Source: Cronobacter malonaticus LMG 23826
GTDB taxonomy: Bacteria > Pseudomonadota > Gammaproteobacteria > Enterobacterales > Enterobacteriaceae
Assembly (NCBI RefSeq): GCF_001277215.2
Contig: NZ_CP013940.1
Location: 2,976,001 to 3,040,000 of the forward strand
DNA length: 64,000 bases
Reading direction: 5' to 3'
The notes under the pieces are model-generated. The model ran no database searches. It had not been told where the DNA came from and worked only from the letters and a program-made list of their open reading frames with translations. The position numbers were made by a program, and so were the translations under genes. Position 1 is the stretch's first letter, and the number at the start of each line of letters is the position of its first letter. This document shows positions 1 to 10,176 of this stretch, piece by piece.

Positions 1-1829
1 CCGTCTTTTTCCAGCACGCGCCAGCAGAGGCCGAAGACCAGCCAGAACACCGCCAGCTCTTTACTGAACGCCCAGAGCAGATCGCTGATGTTCAACTGCA
101 TCACGTAAAGGATAAGCCCCGCCGCCAGAATAATCAGACAGACCGGCAGCGCGCGGATGAGGTTTATCAGAATCGCTTTTGGCGTGTGTAACTGGCTGTC
201 GTTGCGCAGTTGCCCCACTTCGCCCGCAAGCTTATTGAGGTACTGGCGCAGCCAACCGAAACGCCAGCGGATAAGCACCGCAATGAGTAGCAGCGGCAGC
301 CCCGCCAGCAGCGCTTTTAACATCGCGGGCCAGGCTTTCTCCCAGTTAAAGGTGATTTTCATCGACTTCAACTGATCGTGCAGCGCCTGCGGGAAGGCTT
401 TCAACCATTCCCAGTCCATCGGTTTATTACTGTTCACCCAGAAGATCTGCTGGGTCAGCATCTCCTGAAGATTCTTACTGACGCTCATCAACTGCTGCTG
501 ATTAATTTGCAGGTTAATCGCCATCATCAGCTGGTTACCGAGCTGCTTGTTGAGCTGATCCAGCAGTTCGCGGCGCATATCGACCACCTGCAACAGCGCG
601 TCGTGTACGTCGTCGTTGATTTCGCTTTTGTGCCCCTCTTCCAGCTTCTCGACGAAGGCGTCGTTCTGGAACAGGGCGTCGCGCTGCTGGTTCACCTCGA
701 ACTGTTCAAGACGCAGATCCGCGATGCGGTTGGTCATATCTTCCAGTTCATCGGCGGACGGCAGCGTCTGCTGTTGCTGATACAGAATGCGCGACAGCAG
801 CAGGCTGCCTTTCAGCACGGAGATTTGCTCTTTGAGGTTGCGCTCGGATTGCAGCGCGCGGTCGAGCCAGTTCTTCACCCGGATGTTCTGCTGCACCAGC
901 GTGTTGCCGCTCTGGGTCGCGTCGATCAGGCGCTGGCTGAGCTGATGGTTGACCTCCAGCTCCTGGCGCACCAGCGGGTTGTTCTGAATGCTGGAGGCGT
1001 CTTCCGGGGCAATCGCCTCCTGCGCGGTTTTCTCGGTCAGCGTCAGGCGTTTGCTGTTCACCGCCTCCTGCAACAGCTGTAGCTGATGCTCAAGACGGTT
1101 GATATGCGCGGTGGTGTAGTCGCGCTGTTTCTGAAGCGCGTCCTGCAATACCGTGTTGCCTTCCAGACTTTTGCGCTGCTGTTCAATCTGCGCGTTCAGC
1201 AACGCCTGCTGCGCAAGCAGAAGCGTCTGCTGCGACGGGCGCAGCGCCTCTTCGCCAGGCGCGGTACCGTTCAGACGGTTGCGGATCTGCTGAAGCTGCT
1301 GCGAAGCGTTGTACATTGCGTTCTGGACGCGCTCCGGCTGGGTCTGTAGCGACACCAGCTGGCTGTTGTACGTCGCCAGATCGTTCTGCGCGGTTTGCAG
1401 GTCGTCGAGCACTGACGTCACGCGCGACTCCAGCTGGCGCAGCGACAGATTTTTCAGCGTCTGGCGCACCACCTCGTCGCTGTCCTGGTTTTGCAGGGCG
1501 CTGAGGTTATCTGTCGCCTGGCGCATTTTCTCCGGCGCCTGCAACACCTGCTGGCGCAGCTGTACCGTTTCTTGTTTGATGCGATCGATTTTATCGAGCG
1601 TCTCAAGCGTCGCGGTTAAATCCTCGATCGCCAGCTTGTCCTGCGCGGAGTGGTTTTTTTGCTTACCAAGCGCGTCAAGCTGCGACTGTACGTCAGCGCG
1701 CGACGGGAGATCGCCGCTTACGGAAGCCGCCTGCGCTGCAACGGACAACAGCGCGCCGAACATCAGCAGAACGGCAAAGAGAACAGCGGACGTCATGCGC
1801 CGCGAAAGGGTTGTGTGCTGCATAATCAT
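1..1829 (-). CDS. mscK: Mechanosensitive channel MscK (KefA), C-terminal part outside window
   Basis: Large inner-membrane mechanosensitive channel of the MscS superfamily; in E. coli it is gated by membrane tension and external K+. About 609 codons are visible on the minus strand and the frame is still open at base 1, so the pore domain lies outside. The protein opens with a signal peptide (MIMQHTTLSRRMTSAVLFAV, then an AQA-type cleavage region), followed by a long Gln/Leu-rich periplasmic coiled coil and the first membrane helices around residues 490-600 (WPAMLKALLAGLPLLLIAVL). ATG at 1829 or 1823 are both possible; an ATG at 1843 runs into a stop at once. Lying downstream of acrR as in E. 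coli supports the name. Confidence 0.93.
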   Translation of the reverse strand, partial: MIMQHTTLSRRMTSAVLFAVLLMFGALLSVAAQAASVSGDLPSRADVQSQLDALGKQKNHSAQDKLAIEDLTATLETLDKIDRIKQETVQLRQQVLQAPEKMRQATDNLSALQNQDSDEVVRQTLKNLSLRQLESRVTSVLDDLQTAQNDLATYNSQLVSLQTQPERVQNAMYNASQQLQQIRNRLNGTAPGEEALRPSQQTLLLAQQALLNAQIEQQRKSLEGNTVLQDALQKQRDYTTAHINRLEHQLQLLQEAVNSKRLTLTEKTAQEAIAPEDASSIQNNPLVRQELEVNHQLSQRLIDATQSGNTLVQQNIRVKNWLDRALQSERNLKEQISVLKGSLLLSRILYQQQQTLPSADELEDMTNRIADLRLEQFEVNQQRDALFQNDAFVEKLEEGHKSEINDDVHDALLQVVDMRRELLDQLNKQLGNQLMMAINLQINQQQLMSVSKNLQEMLTQQIFWVNSNKPMDWEWLKAFPQALHDQLKSMKITFNWEKAWPAMLKALLAGLPLLLIAVLIRWRFGWLRQYLNKLAGEVGQLRNDSQLHTPKAILINLIRALPVCLIILAAGLILYVMQLNISDLLWAFSKELAVFWLVFGLCWRVLEKD

Positions 1830-1945
1830 TTGAGTGAAATCATGGCCGGACCGCACGCGGAATGCCTGCGGGGATACTGGAACGGCGCTGAGAATACCAC
1901 GGCTCTCGCGCATGGAATAGCGGCCCACCGGGCTTTAAGATAATT

Positions 1946-2611
1946 TCAGTGCGGGTCAGCGGCTGGCGCGGCGTCAGGCGCGTGGCGCAGGCTCGGGCAG
2001 AACTGGTACATCTCCAGTAAAATCGCCACCAGCTCACGCGCTTCTTTTTTAAGATCAAACGTCTGTGGGGCGAAAAGCCAGTTCTCCACCAGGCCCGAAA
2101 TATAGCTGCGCATCAGGATAGCGGCGCGGCGGGTTTGCAGGTTTTCCGGCAGCATGCCGGTCTGGATACACTGCGTCAGCGCCTGTTCGATACGGTCGTA
2201 ACTCTGGAAGCACAGGCTGCGGTGCGCCTCTTGCACGACGGCCATTTCTCCAACAAACTCACATTTGTGATAAATTATTTCCATCATCAGGCGACGACGC
2301 TCTTCTGTCACCGTAGCTTCAAGTATATAAACGAGAATCTCCCGTAACACAGAGAGTGGATCGTCTGGGAATTTTGCCCGATACTCATTTTCAAGATCGC
2401 CAATGCTGGCCTCTGATGATTCCCAGATTTCGCTAAACAAATCCGACTTGTTCCTGAAATGCCAGTAAATGGCGCCTCGCGTTACGCCCGCCGCCTGGGC
2501 AATGTCCGCCAGCGATGTGGCTGACACACCCTGTTGCGAGAACAAGCGAATCGCCACATCCAGAATGTGCTGACGCGTCTCCAGGGCTTGCTGTTTGGTT
2601 TTTCGTGCCAT
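1946..2611 (-). CDS. acrR: TetR-family repressor AcrR of the AcrAB pump
   Basis: Local repressor of acrAB, released by binding pump substrates. The 221-residue protein has the expected length. The N-terminal helix-turn-helix (residues about 12-55, [20 protein letters not shown] and [17 protein letters not shown]) is nearly the E. coli sequence; the C-terminal all-helical ligand domain follows. It is divergent from acrA and a palindromic operator sits between them, so it also represses itself. The last residues (DAAPAADPH) are the variable tail of the family. Nothing is broken. Confidence 0.97.
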   Translation of the reverse strand: MARKTKQQALETRQHILDVAIRLFSQQGVSATSLADIAQAAGVTRGAIYWHFRNKSDLFSEIWESSEASIGDLENEYRAKFPDDPLSVLREILVYILEATVTEERRRLMMEIIYHKCEFVGEMAVVQEAHRSLCFQSYDRIEQALTQCIQTGMLPENLQTRRAAILMRSYISGLVENWLFAPQTFDLKKEARELVAILLEMYQFCPSLRHAPDAAPAADPH

Positions 2612-2639
2612 AGGTCGGTGAATTTACAGGAGTCAGACT

Positions 2640-2663
2640 TACATACATTTTTGTATGTATGTA
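2640..2663. promoter_or_regulatory. AcrR operator in the acrR-acrA intergenic region
   Basis: A 24-bp inverted repeat with 9-bp arms, TACATACAT ... ATGTATGTA, lies 28 bp upstream of the acrR start and about 93 bp upstream of acrA. E. coli AcrR binds an almost identical palindrome at the same place. Binding here would repress both divergent promoters. Confidence 0.9.
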
Positions 2664-2755
2664 CCATAGCATGACGACACTATAAACGCAGCAATGGGTT
2701 TGCGGACTTTTGATCCATTGGTCATTTTTTGGAATCGAACACTCGAGGTTTAGAT

Positions 2756-3961
2756 ATGAACAAAAACAGAGGGTTCACGCCTCTGGCGGTCGTTCTGATG
2801 CTCTCAGGCAGCTTTGCGCTTACAGGATGTGACGGTGAACAGGCTCAGCAACAAGCGCCGCAGGCGCCCGAAGTGGGCGTGGTGACGCTGAAAAGCGAAC
2901 CTCTGCAAATCACAACTGAACTGCCGGGACGCACCCTCGCTTATCGTGTGGCGGAAGTTCGTCCTCAGGTCAGCGGCATTATTCTTAAGCGTAATTTTGA
3001 AGAAGGCAGCGAAATTAAGGCTGGCGTGTCGCTTTATCAAATCGACCCGGCACCTTATCAGGCCTCCTACGAAAGCGCGAAAGGCGATCTGGCGAAAGCC
3101 CAGGCCAGCGCGAATATCGCGCAGGTGACGCTCAGCCGTTATCAGAAACTGCTCGGCACGCAGTACATCAGCAAGCAGGATTATGACAATGCGCAGGCCG
3201 AAGCCCAGCAGGCTAACGCCGCCGTGGTCGCTGCGAAAGCCGCGGTCGAAACCGCGCGTATCAACCTTGCGTACACCAAAGTGACCTCCCCTATCAGCGG
3301 TCGTATCGGCAAATCGAACGTGACCGAAGGCGCGCTGGTGCAGAACGGCCAGACCACGGCGCTCGCCGTCGTCCAGCAGCTTGACCCTATCTATGTTGAC
3401 GTGACCCAGTCCAGCAACGATTTCCTGCGCCTTAAACAGGAACTGGCGAGCGGTCAGCTGAAGCAGGAGAACGGGAAAGCGAAAGTCACGCTCTCAACCG
3501 CAGACGGCCTGAAATATCCGCAGGACGGCACGCTGGAGTTCTCCGATGTGACCGTGGATCAGACCACCGGCTCCATCACGCTGCGCGCGATTTTCCCGAA
3601 CCCTGACCACACGCTGCTGCCGGGCATGTTTGTCCGCGCCCGTCTCGAAGAAGGGGTTAACCCGAACGCGATTCTGGTGCCGCAGCAGGGCGTAACACGT
3701 ACCCCGCGCGGTGACGCGACCGTGATGGTCGTCGGCGAAGGCGACAAAGTGGAAGTGCGTCCGGTGCAGGTCGGCCAGGCGATGGGCGACAAATGGGTCG
3801 TGACGGACGGCGTGAAGGCCGGCGATCGCGTGATTGTCTCCGGGTTGCAGAAGGTTCGCCCGGGCGCGCAGGTGAAAGCGCAGGAAGTGACTGACAACCA
3901 GCAGCAACAGCAGCAATCCGGCGCCGCTGGTCAGACGCAGTCACAGCAACCGCAGTCTTGA
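2756..3961 (+). CDS. acrA: Periplasmic adaptor lipoprotein AcrA of the AcrAB-TolC pump
   Basis: Membrane-fusion protein linking AcrB to TolC. The 401-residue product starts MNKNRGFTPL and has a lipoprotein signal ending in LTGC, so it is lipid-anchored to the inner membrane. Order: beta-barrel/lipoyl segments (about 45-100 and 170-210), alpha-helical hairpin between them (ESAKGDLAKAQASANIAQVT), beta-barrel and membrane-proximal domain (RLEEGVNPNAILVPQQGV), and a Gln-rich tail. ATG 2756 is chosen over an upstream in-frame TTG at 2729 because it begins the canonical signal peptide and follows CTCGAGGTTTAGAT. acrB starts 21 bp downstream, so the two form one operon. Confidence 0.97.
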   Translation: MNKNRGFTPLAVVLMLSGSFALTGCDGEQAQQQAPQAPEVGVVTLKSEPLQITTELPGRTLAYRVAEVRPQVSGIILKRNFEEGSEIKAGVSLYQIDPAPYQASYESAKGDLAKAQASANIAQVTLSRYQKLLGTQYISKQDYDNAQAEAQQANAAVVAAKAAVETARINLAYTKVTSPISGRIGKSNVTEGALVQNGQTTALAVVQQLDPIYVDVTQSSNDFLRLKQELASGQLKQENGKAKVTLSTADGLKYPQDGTLEFSDVTVDQTTGSITLRAIFPNPDHTLLPGMFVRARLEEGVNPNAILVPQQGVTRTPRGDATVMVVGEGDKVEVRPVQVGQAMGDKWVVTDGVKAGDRVIVSGLQKVRPGAQVKAQEVTDNQQQQQQSGAAGQTQSQQPQS

Positions 3962-3982
3962 GTTAACAGGAGCCGTTAAAAC

Positions 3983-6900
3983 ATGGCTAAGTTTTTTATC
4001 GATCGCCCCATCTTCGCGTGGGTGATCGCCATCATCATCATGCTGGCAGGTGGCTTGTCCATTATGAAACTGCCCGTTGCGCAATATCCGTCGATTGCGC
4101 CGCCAGCGGTGACGATTAACGCAACCTACCCGGGCGCGGATGCGAAAACGGTGCAGGATACCGTGACGCAGGTTATCGAACAGAACATGAACGGTATCGA
4201 TGGCCTGATGTACATGTCCTCCACCAGCGACTCCTCGGGGACGGTGCAGATCACGCTGACGTTCGAATCCGGCACCGACGCGGACATCGCGCAGGTACAG
4301 GTGCAGAACAAACTGCAGCTCGCCATGCCGCTGCTGCCGCAGGAAGTTCAGCAACAGGGCGTGAGCGTCGAGAAATCCTCCAGCTCGTTCCTGATGGTGT
4401 TGGGCCTTATCAACACCGACGGCTCGATGAAGCAGGAAGATATCGCGGACTACGCGGGCGCGAACATTAAAGATCCGATCAGCCGTACCACGGGCGTGGG
4501 CGACGTGCAGCTCTTCGGTTCCCAGTACGCGATGCGTATCTGGCTCGACCCGAACAAGCTGAACAACTTCCAGCTGACGCCTGTCGATGTGATAAGCGCG
4601 CTGAAAGCGCAGAACGCCCAGGTAGCGGCCGGTCAGCTTGGCGGTACGCCGCCGGTGAAAGGCCAGCAGCTGAACGCCTCGATCATCGCGCAGACCCGTC
4701 TGACCTCGGCTGAAGAGTTCAGCAAAATCCTGCTGAAAGTGAATCAGGATGGTTCGCGCGTGCTGCTGAAAGACGTGGCGAAGGTGGAGCTGGGCGGTGA
4801 AAACTACGACATTATCGCGCGCTATAACGGCCAGCCGGCGGCGGGTCTCGGTATTAAACTCGCGACCGGCGCGAACGCGCTGGATACCGCGGAAGCGGTG
4901 CGTAAGACCATTGCTGGTCTTGAGCCGTTCTTCCCGAGCGGTCTGAAAGTCGTTTACCCGTATGACACCACGCCGTTCGTTAAAATCTCTATTTTCGAAG
5001 TGGTGAAAACGCTGGTCGAAGCGATCGTGCTGGTGTTCCTGGTGATGTATCTGTTCCTTCAGAACTTCCGCGCGACGCTTATCCCGACCATCGCGGTGCC
5101 GGTCGTCTTGCTCGGTACGTTTGCGATACTGGCGGCCTTCGGCTACTCGATAAACACCCTCACCATGTTCGGGATGGTGCTCGCCATCGGTCTGCTGGTA
5201 GATGACGCCATCGTCGTGGTTGAGAACGTCGAGCGTGTGATGGTTGAAGAAGGCCTGCCGCCCAAAGAAGCGACCCGTAAATCGATGGGTCAGATTCAGG
5301 GCGCGCTGGTCGGTATCGCGCTGGTGCTCTCGGCGGTATTTATCCCGATGGCGTTCTTTGGCGGCTCGACCGGTGCGATTTACCGTCAGTTCTCCATTAC
5401 TATCGTTTCCGCGATGGTGCTGTCGGTTATCGTGGCGTTGATCCTGACGCCGGCGCTGTGCGCCACCATGCTTAAACCTGTCGCGAAAGGCGATCACGGC
5501 GAAGGCAAAAAAGGCTTCTTCGGCTGGTTTAACCGCATGTTCGACAAGAGCACGCACCATTACACCGACAGCGTAGGCAACATTCTGCGCAGCACCGGTC
5601 GTTATCTGCTGCTCTATCTGCTGATCGTCGTGGCAATGGCGTTCCTGTTTATCCGTCTGCCAAGCTCGTTCCTGCCGGAAGAGGACCAGGGCGTCTTCCT
5701 GACGATGGCGCAGCTGCCAGCGGGCGCCACCCAGGAGCGTACCCAGAAGGTACTGGATGAGGTGACCAACTATTACCTCACCCAGGAGAAAGACAACGTT
5801 AACTCTGTCTTTACCGTTAACGGCTTTGGCTTCTCCGGCCGCGGCCAGAACACCGGTCTGGCGTTCGTCTCGCTGAAAAACTGGGATGAGCGTCCGGGTG
5901 CGGAAAACAAAGTTCCGGCTATTACGGGCCGTGCGATGGGCCGTTTCTCGCAGATTAAAGATGCGATGGTGTTCGCCTTTAACCTTCCGGCGATTGTGGA
6001 ACTCGGTACGGCGACCGGCTTTGACTTTGAGCTTATCGACCAGGGCAACCTTGGCCATGACAAGCTGACGCAGGCTCGTAACCAGCTGCTGGGCGAAGCG
6101 GCCAAACACCCGGATCTGCTCTCGCAGGTGCGTCCGAACGGTCTGGAAGATACGCCGCAGTTTAAAATCGACATCGACCAGGAAAAAGCGCAGGCACTGG
6201 GCGTTTCCATTAGCGATATCAATACCACGCTGGCTTCTGCGTGGGGCGGCAGCTACGTCAACGACTTCATCGACCGCGGTCGTGTGAAGAAGGTGTACGT
6301 CATGTCGCAGGCGCAATATCGTATGCTGCCGAGCGATATCAATAACTGGTATGTGCGTGGCGCAAATGGGCAGATGGTGCCGTTCTCCGCCTTCTCGTCA
6401 TCGCACTGGGAATATGGCTCGCCGCGTCTGGAGCGTTATAACGGTCTGCCATCCATGCAGATCCAGGGCCAGGCGGTGCAAGGTAAGAGTACCGGTGAAG
6501 CGATGGCGATGATGGAACAGATCGCCAGCAAGCTGCCGACCGGTATCGGCTACGACTGGACGGGCATGTCCTATCAGGAACGTCTGTCCGGCAACCAGGC
6601 GCCGGCGCTGTACGCCATTTCGCTTATCGTGGTGTTCCTGTGTCTGGCGGCGCTGTATGAGAGCTGGTCGATTCCGTTCTCGGTCATGCTGGTGGTCCCG
6701 CTTGGGGTTATCGGTGCGCTGCTGGCAGCCTCGCTGCGTGGGCTTAACAACGACGTTTACTTCCAGGTGGGTCTGCTTACCACTATCGGTCTGTCGGCGA
6801 AGAACGCCATATTGATTGTGGAATTCGCCAAAGACCTGATGGAGAAAGAAGGTAAAGGTCTTATCGAGGCGACGCTTGAAGCGGTACGTATGCGTCTGCG

Positions 6901-7132
6901 TCCTATCCTGATGACCTCGCTGGCGTTCATCCTCGGCGTTATGCCGCTGGTGATTAGCTCGGGCGCAGGCTCCGGCGCGCAGAACGCCGTCGGTACCGGC
7001 GTAATGGGCGGGATGGTGACAGCCACCATTCTGGCTATCTTCTTCGTTCCGGTGTTCTTTGTGGTGGTACGCCGCCGCTTCAGCCGTAAGAGTGAAGATA
7101 TCGAGCACAGCCATCCGGTTGAGCATCATTAA
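3983..7132 (+). CDS. acrB: RND multidrug efflux transporter AcrB
   Basis: Inner-membrane proton/drug antiporter, trimeric, exporting dyes, bile salts, detergents and many antibiotics through AcrA and TolC. At 1049 residues it is the exact family length. It starts [17 protein letters not shown] (first membrane helix), has two large periplasmic loops and twelve membrane helices. The proton-relay aspartates are visible in [15 protein letters not shown], and the second-half TM10 lysine in [16 protein letters not shown]. The His-rich C-terminus SHPVEHH is intact. Ribosome-binding site AACAGGAG precedes the ATG. Confidence 0.98.
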   Translation: MAKFFIDRPIFAWVIAIIIMLAGGLSIMKLPVAQYPSIAPPAVTINATYPGADAKTVQDTVTQVIEQNMNGIDGLMYMSSTSDSSGTVQITLTFESGTDADIAQVQVQNKLQLAMPLLPQEVQQQGVSVEKSSSSFLMVLGLINTDGSMKQEDIADYAGANIKDPISRTTGVGDVQLFGSQYAMRIWLDPNKLNNFQLTPVDVISALKAQNAQVAAGQLGGTPPVKGQQLNASIIAQTRLTSAEEFSKILLKVNQDGSRVLLKDVAKVELGGENYDIIARYNGQPAAGLGIKLATGANALDTAEAVRKTIAGLEPFFPSGLKVVYPYDTTPFVKISIFEVVKTLVEAIVLVFLVMYLFLQNFRATLIPTIAVPVVLLGTFAILAAFGYSINTLTMFGMVLAIGLLVDDAIVVVENVERVMVEEGLPPKEATRKSMGQIQGALVGIALVLSAVFIPMAFFGGSTGAIYRQFSITIVSAMVLSVIVALILTPALCATMLKPVAKGDHGEGKKGFFGWFNRMFDKSTHHYTDSVGNILRSTGRYLLLYLLIVVAMAFLFIRLPSSFLPEEDQGVFLTMAQLPAGATQERTQKVLDEVTNYYLTQEKDNVNSVFTVNGFGFSGRGQNTGLAFVSLKNWDERPGAENKVPAITGRAMGRFSQIKDAMVFAFNLPAIVELGTATGFDFELIDQGNLGHDKLTQARNQLLGEAAKHPDLLSQVRPNGLEDTPQFKIDIDQEKAQALGVSISDINTTLASAWGGSYVNDFIDRGRVKKVYVMSQAQYRMLPSDINNWYVRGANGQMVPFSAFSSSHWEYGSPRLERYNGLPSMQIQGQAVQGKSTGEAMAMMEQIASKLPTGIGYDWTGMSYQERLSGNQAPALYAISLIVVFLCLAALYESWSIPFSVMLVVPLGVIGALLAASLRGLNNDVYFQVGLLTTIGLSAKNAILIVEFAKDLMEKEGKGLIEATLEAVRMRLRPILMTSLAFILGVMPLVISSGAGSGAQNAVGTGVMGGMVTATILAIFFVPVFFVVVRRRFSRKSEDIEHSHPVEHH

Positions 7133-7140
7133 TAAAAAAA

Positions 7141-7164
7141 GGCCGCGCCAGCGGCCTTTTTTTT
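7141..7164 (+). terminator. Rho-independent terminator of acrAB
   Basis: GGCCGC-GCCA-GCGGCC stem followed by eight T, starting 8 bp after the acrB stop. Confidence 0.93.
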
Positions 7165-7595
7165 ACCCTTTCTTTGCCTGCCATTTTTCACGCGCCGCGC
7201 AAAAAACCGCCACCCACGTCTTTCTTTCTGCTTTTTTTCATTAGAAATATTTTATTGGGATTAATCTGATGCAGAAAAAACCTTTATTACAGAATATTCT
7301 TCAGGCGCGAATAAATGAAAGTTTTAAACTAAGGTAAAACTAAGACTTAAAGGTTAAGTTTTCTTTCTGAATGCGTCTGTGTGCCTTGCCTTTATTGATT
7401 CGCGTAAAAGCGTCTGCGCCGATGTGCGATTAACAGCGGAAATGTAATTTTTCGTAATCATGCCAGGAAAAAATCTTCAGGGTGCTTTATAGTAAAAGGA
7501 GATTAAAAATGGAGCGTCACGCCTCCTGACACTGGTTGTGTATCTGCCCCTGCGGTGCTGTTGACTAAAAATTTTCGCTAAAAAGGGGATACGTT
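7165..7595 (+). other. AT-rich untranslated region upstream of tomB-hha
   Basis: No convincing gene. The 431 bp are clearly more AT-rich than the flanks and hold promoter and leader sequence for tomB-hha, with AAAAGGGGATACGTT just before the tomB ATG. AT-richness fits silencing by H-NS/Hha, but no defined site is recognised. Confidence 0.5.
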
Positions 7596-7970
7596 ATGGA
7601 CGAATACTCACCAAAACGGCATGATATAGCGCAGCTTAAATTTCTCTGTGAGAGCCTGTATCATGATTGCCTCGCCACGCTAGGCGAAAACCAGCATGGC
7701 TGGGTTAACGACCCCACTTCCGCCGTTAACCTGCAACTGAACGACCTGATTGAGCATATTGCCAGCTTCGGTCTTAATTATAAAATTAAGCATGAAGATG
7801 ACGCCGCTCTCATTGAACAATTAGATGAATATCTGGACGATACCTTTATGCTGTTCAGCAATTACGGTATCAATGCGCAAGATTTACAAAAATGGCGCAA
7901 GTCCGGAAACAGGCTTTTCCGGTGTTTCATTAACGCCAGTAAAGAAAATCCTGTGAGCTTGTCTTTTTAA
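7596..7970 (+). CDS. tomB: TomB (YbaJ), antitoxin partner of Hha
   Basis: Small cytosolic protein of 124 residues that counteracts Hha toxicity and modulates biofilm formation and motility in E. coli. The sequence [20 protein letters not shown], with [22 protein letters not shown], is the family signature. hha starts 26 bp downstream and the pair is co-transcribed, antitoxin first. The start has a good AAGGGGAT Shine-Dalgarno sequence. Confidence 0.95.
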   Translation: MDEYSPKRHDIAQLKFLCESLYHDCLATLGENQHGWVNDPTSAVNLQLNDLIEHIASFGLNYKIKHEDDAALIEQLDEYLDDTFMLFSNYGINAQDLQKWRKSGNRLFRCFINASKENPVSLSF

Positions 7971-7996
7971 AAATAGAACAATCACTTAGGTGTATT

Positions 7997-8215
7997 ATGA
8001 CGACCAAACCATTAACTAAAACCGATTATTTAATGCGACTGAGACGCTGTCAGACAATTGACACGCTTGAGCGCGTTATTGAAAAAAATAAATATGAATT
8101 GTCCGACAATGAACTGGCGGTATTTTATTCAGCAGCGGATCATCGTCTGGCTGAACTGACCATGAATAAGCTTTACGATAAAATCCCGACCTCCGTGTGG
8201 AAATTCGTTCGTTAA
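7997..8215 (+). CDS. hha: Haemolysin expression modulator Hha
   Basis: 72-residue nucleoid-associated protein that joins H-NS to silence horizontally acquired AT-rich genes. The whole protein is the Hha/YmoA domain ([20 protein letters not shown] ... [14 protein letters not shown]), including the conserved cysteine. It is second in the tomB-hha operon. It is potentially relevant to the AT-rich cas8e and amidase regions later in the window, but that link is an inference. Confidence 0.97.
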   Translation: MTTKPLTKTDYLMRLRRCQTIDTLERVIEKNKYELSDNELAVFYSAADHRLAELTMNKLYDKIPTSVWKFVR

Positions 8216-8419
8216 TCTCCCGCTATTTTGTATGTGATTATCAGCTTTGATAATGTCGGTGCCATGTTAGTGTCGAGCGATTCGCGTTGTGCGTGCACAC
8301 CGGATATGTCCTCCGTTAGCATGGCCCCTCCTCTGCTCTCTTCCCCTAAAATGCAGTGAATGGTCAGTAGCGCGTTTAGTCGCTACTATCAGGCTTTCCA
8401 TTCACGGAGTGAAACCGCC

Positions 8420-8971
8420 ATGAGCGAAGAGAAACGCAAGATGATTGCAGGCGAGCTTTATCGCCCGAACGACGCTGTACTGCGCGAGGACCGCCTGCGC
8501 GCGCGACATCTGTTGCACGAATACAACCACAGCGCGCCGGATGCGAAAGCGCAGCGTCAGGCGATCCTGAAATCGCTGCTGGGCGAAGCCGGCAACGCGT
8601 ACATTGAGCCGACTTTCCGCTGCGACTACGGCTATAACATCTACCTGGGCGAGAATTTCTACGCCAATTTCGACTGCGTTATTCTGGATGTCTGCCCGGT
8701 GCATATCGGCGCGAACGTTATGCTGGCACCCGGCGTGCATATCTATACCGCCACGCACCCGCTGGACCCGACAGAGCGCAACAGCGGGCTGGAGTTTGCC
8801 AAATCGGTTACCATTGGCGACAACGTCTGGATTGGCGGGCGCGCGATTATTAACCCTGGCGTCACGCTTGGCGATAACGTGGTGGTCGGTTCAGGCGCCG
8901 TGGTGACACATTCCGTGGAAGCTAACTGCGTGGTTGCAGGCAATCCGGCGCGAGTGATTCGCCGTCTCTGA
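8420..8971 (+). CDS. maa: Maltose O-acetyltransferase
   Basis: Cytosolic acetyl-CoA-dependent sugar O-acetyltransferase of the LacA/NodL hexapeptide family, acetylating maltose and glucose, probably for detoxification of non-metabolised sugars. It has 183 residues: the Mac domain ([20 protein letters not shown]) followed by left-handed beta-helix hexapeptide repeats ([20 protein letters not shown]). The catalytic His lies in [12 protein letters not shown] 8420 is preferred to an in-frame upstream start at 8360 because it matches the family N-terminus and follows CGGAGTGAAACCGCC. It has the same place as in E. coli, between hha and ylaC. Confidence 0.95.
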   Translation: MSEEKRKMIAGELYRPNDAVLREDRLRARHLLHEYNHSAPDAKAQRQAILKSLLGEAGNAYIEPTFRCDYGYNIYLGENFYANFDCVILDVCPVHIGANVMLAPGVHIYTATHPLDPTERNSGLEFAKSVTIGDNVWIGGRAIINPGVTLGDNVVVGSGAVVTHSVEANCVVAGNPARVIRRL

Positions 8972-9091
8972 TGTGCCGCTTCGGTTAACTGTTATGGTTT
9001 TTTGTTGGCCGTCTGTTACTTTTTTCGCACCGGGCGGCCTCATAAAATGCTCATTCCCGCGCACGCGCGACACCGATTCTGAAGGTTTTGC

Positions 9092-9601
9092 ATGACTGAA
9101 ATCCAGCGACTGCTGACGGCCACCATTGACCGACTCAACAAAGAAGAGAAACGCGACAACCGTCCGCGCTTTAGCATCAGCTTTATCCGTAAGCACCCAG
9201 GGCTGTTTATCGCCATGTATCTGGGCTGGCTGGCGACGCTTGCGGTGATGCTCCAGTCAGAAACCCTGGCTGGCTCAGTCTGGCTGCTGGTCGTACTGTT
9301 TGTGCTGTTAAACGGCTTTTTCTTTTTTGACGTTAATCCACGCTACCACTACGACGATATCGACGTGCTGGATCTGCGCGTGTGCTATAACGGCGAGTGG
9401 TATAACACCCGCGACGTGCCGCAGAGTCTGATAGAAGAAATCCAGGCGTCGCCACGCGTGAGCGCCGAACAAAAAGCGCAGCTTGAGAAAATGCTGACTC
9501 GTAAAAAAGCCTTATCGTTTTACGATATCTACTCGCTGGACAAAAATAACGGCCCTGCCCGTTCGCCGGTCAATACCACGACAGCCTCCCGGGCACACTG
9601 A
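9092..9601 (+). CDS. ylaC: Inner-membrane protein YlaC
   Basis: Uncharacterised 169-residue inner-membrane protein of the YlaC family, conserved beside maa. An amphipathic N-terminus ([20 protein letters not shown]) is followed by two membrane helices at about residues 40-57 ([18 protein letters not shown]) and 63-80 ([17 protein letters not shown]), then a soluble domain with [20 protein letters not shown]. No function can be read from the sequence. The Ser/Thr-rich tail (NTTTASRAH) is variable. Confidence 0.92.
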   Translation: MTEIQRLLTATIDRLNKEEKRDNRPRFSISFIRKHPGLFIAMYLGWLATLAVMLQSETLAGSVWLLVVLFVLLNGFFFFDVNPRYHYDDIDVLDLRVCYNGEWYNTRDVPQSLIEEIQASPRVSAEQKAQLEKMLTRKKALSFYDIYSLDKNNGPARSPVNTTTASRAH

Positions 9602-9608
9602 TAAAAAA

Positions 9609-9630
9609 ATCGCCCTCTTGCGAGGGCGAT
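9609..9630. terminator. Bidirectional terminator between ylaC and rpmJ2
   Basis: Stem ATCGCCCTC-TTGC-GAGGGCGAT between convergent genes. On the minus strand it is followed by a seven-T run, so it is strongest for rpmE2-rpmJ2. Confidence 0.85.
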
Positions 9631-9632
9631 GC

Positions 9633-9773
9633 TTATTTTCTCTTTTTCCTTCCCTGCACCGCTTTAAACCGCGGGTTCGTTTTGCAAATCACATACAACC
9701 GTCCTTTGCGTCTGACTATCTGACAGTCTGGGTGGCGCGCCTTCGCGCTGCGTAACGAATTCAGCACCTGCAT
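9633..9773 (-). CDS. rpmJ2: Zinc-free ribosomal protein L36 paralogue (RpmJ2/YkgO)
   Basis: 46-residue alternative bL36. It begins [20 protein letters not shown] and ends [12 protein letters not shown]. The zinc-binding Cys2-Cys-His set of standard L36 is not complete (the CxxC pair is replaced by SAKARHPDC), so this is the C-minus form that replaces the zinc-bearing L36 when zinc is scarce. It follows rpmE2 by 3 bp in one operon behind a Zur-like box. Confidence 0.93.
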   Translation of the reverse strand: MQVLNSLRSAKARHPDCQIVRRKGRLYVICKTNPRFKAVQGRKKRK

Positions 9774-9776
9774 GAT

Positions 9777-10037
9777 TTACGCCTTTTTATCGTTAAAGAA
9801 ACGGCCGAAGCGCTGCTGGAAGCGCGCGGCGCTGCCTTCGGTGGTAATGGTCTTCTGACGACCGGTGTAATACGGGTGCGACGCCGACGACACATCAATG
9901 GTTACATACGGATAGGTTTCGCCATCAAGTTCAATTTCGCGCTCGGTTTTAATGGTCGAGCCGACTTTGAAATATTCGTTGGCGCTGGTGTCGTGGAACA
10001 CCACGGTACGGTAATGCGGATGGATATCAGCTTTCAT
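9777..10037 (-). CDS. rpmE2: Zinc-free ribosomal protein L31 paralogue (RpmE2/YkgM)
   Basis: 86-residue alternative bL31 that lacks the zinc-ligand cysteines; replacing the zinc form frees zinc in starvation. Sequence [20 protein letters not shown] and [19 protein letters not shown] are diagnostic of the YkgM type. Two tandem ATG codons exist (10040 and 10037). The second is preferred because it is six bases from AGGAGG and matches the family start. It is first gene of the rpmE2-rpmJ2 operon. Confidence 0.95.
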   Translation of the reverse strand: MKADIHPHYRTVVFHDTSANEYFKVGSTIKTEREIELDGETYPYVTIDVSSASHPYYTGRQKTITTEGSAARFQQRFGRFFNDKKA

Positions 10038-10054
10038 CATTCGCCTCCTGTTAA

Positions 10055-10069
10055 TGTTATAACATAACA
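10055..10069. promoter_or_regulatory. Zur-box-like operator upstream of rpmE2-rpmJ2
   Basis: TGTTATAACATAACA, 18 bp upstream of the rpmE2 ATG, matches 13 of 14 defined positions of the enterobacterial Zur core TGTTATAnTATAACA. Zur control of C-minus L31/L36 is established in E. coli and other bacteria. Confidence 0.8.
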
Positions 10070-10130
10070 ACATCGTAAAACGACGCCGCTGAAATTGCAA
10101 GCAGCTGCTATAACGGGGCGACGGTAAAGA

Positions 10131-10159
10131 AAAAGCCGACGCATCGGGCGTCGGCTTTT
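10131..10159 (-). terminator. Terminator of the chemoreceptor gene
   Basis: On the minus strand AAAGCCGACGC-CCGAT-GCGTCGGCTTTTT is a strong stem followed by a T run, just after the chemoreceptor stop. Confidence 0.88.
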
Positions 10160-10176
10160 CAGGAGTGAGTGATAAC

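Noticed and set aside
3941..6316. 791-codon open frame antisense to acrB
   Set aside because: Composition is Arg/His/Gln-rich as expected for the complement of a high-GC gene; no motif, no RBS, and acrB is certain.
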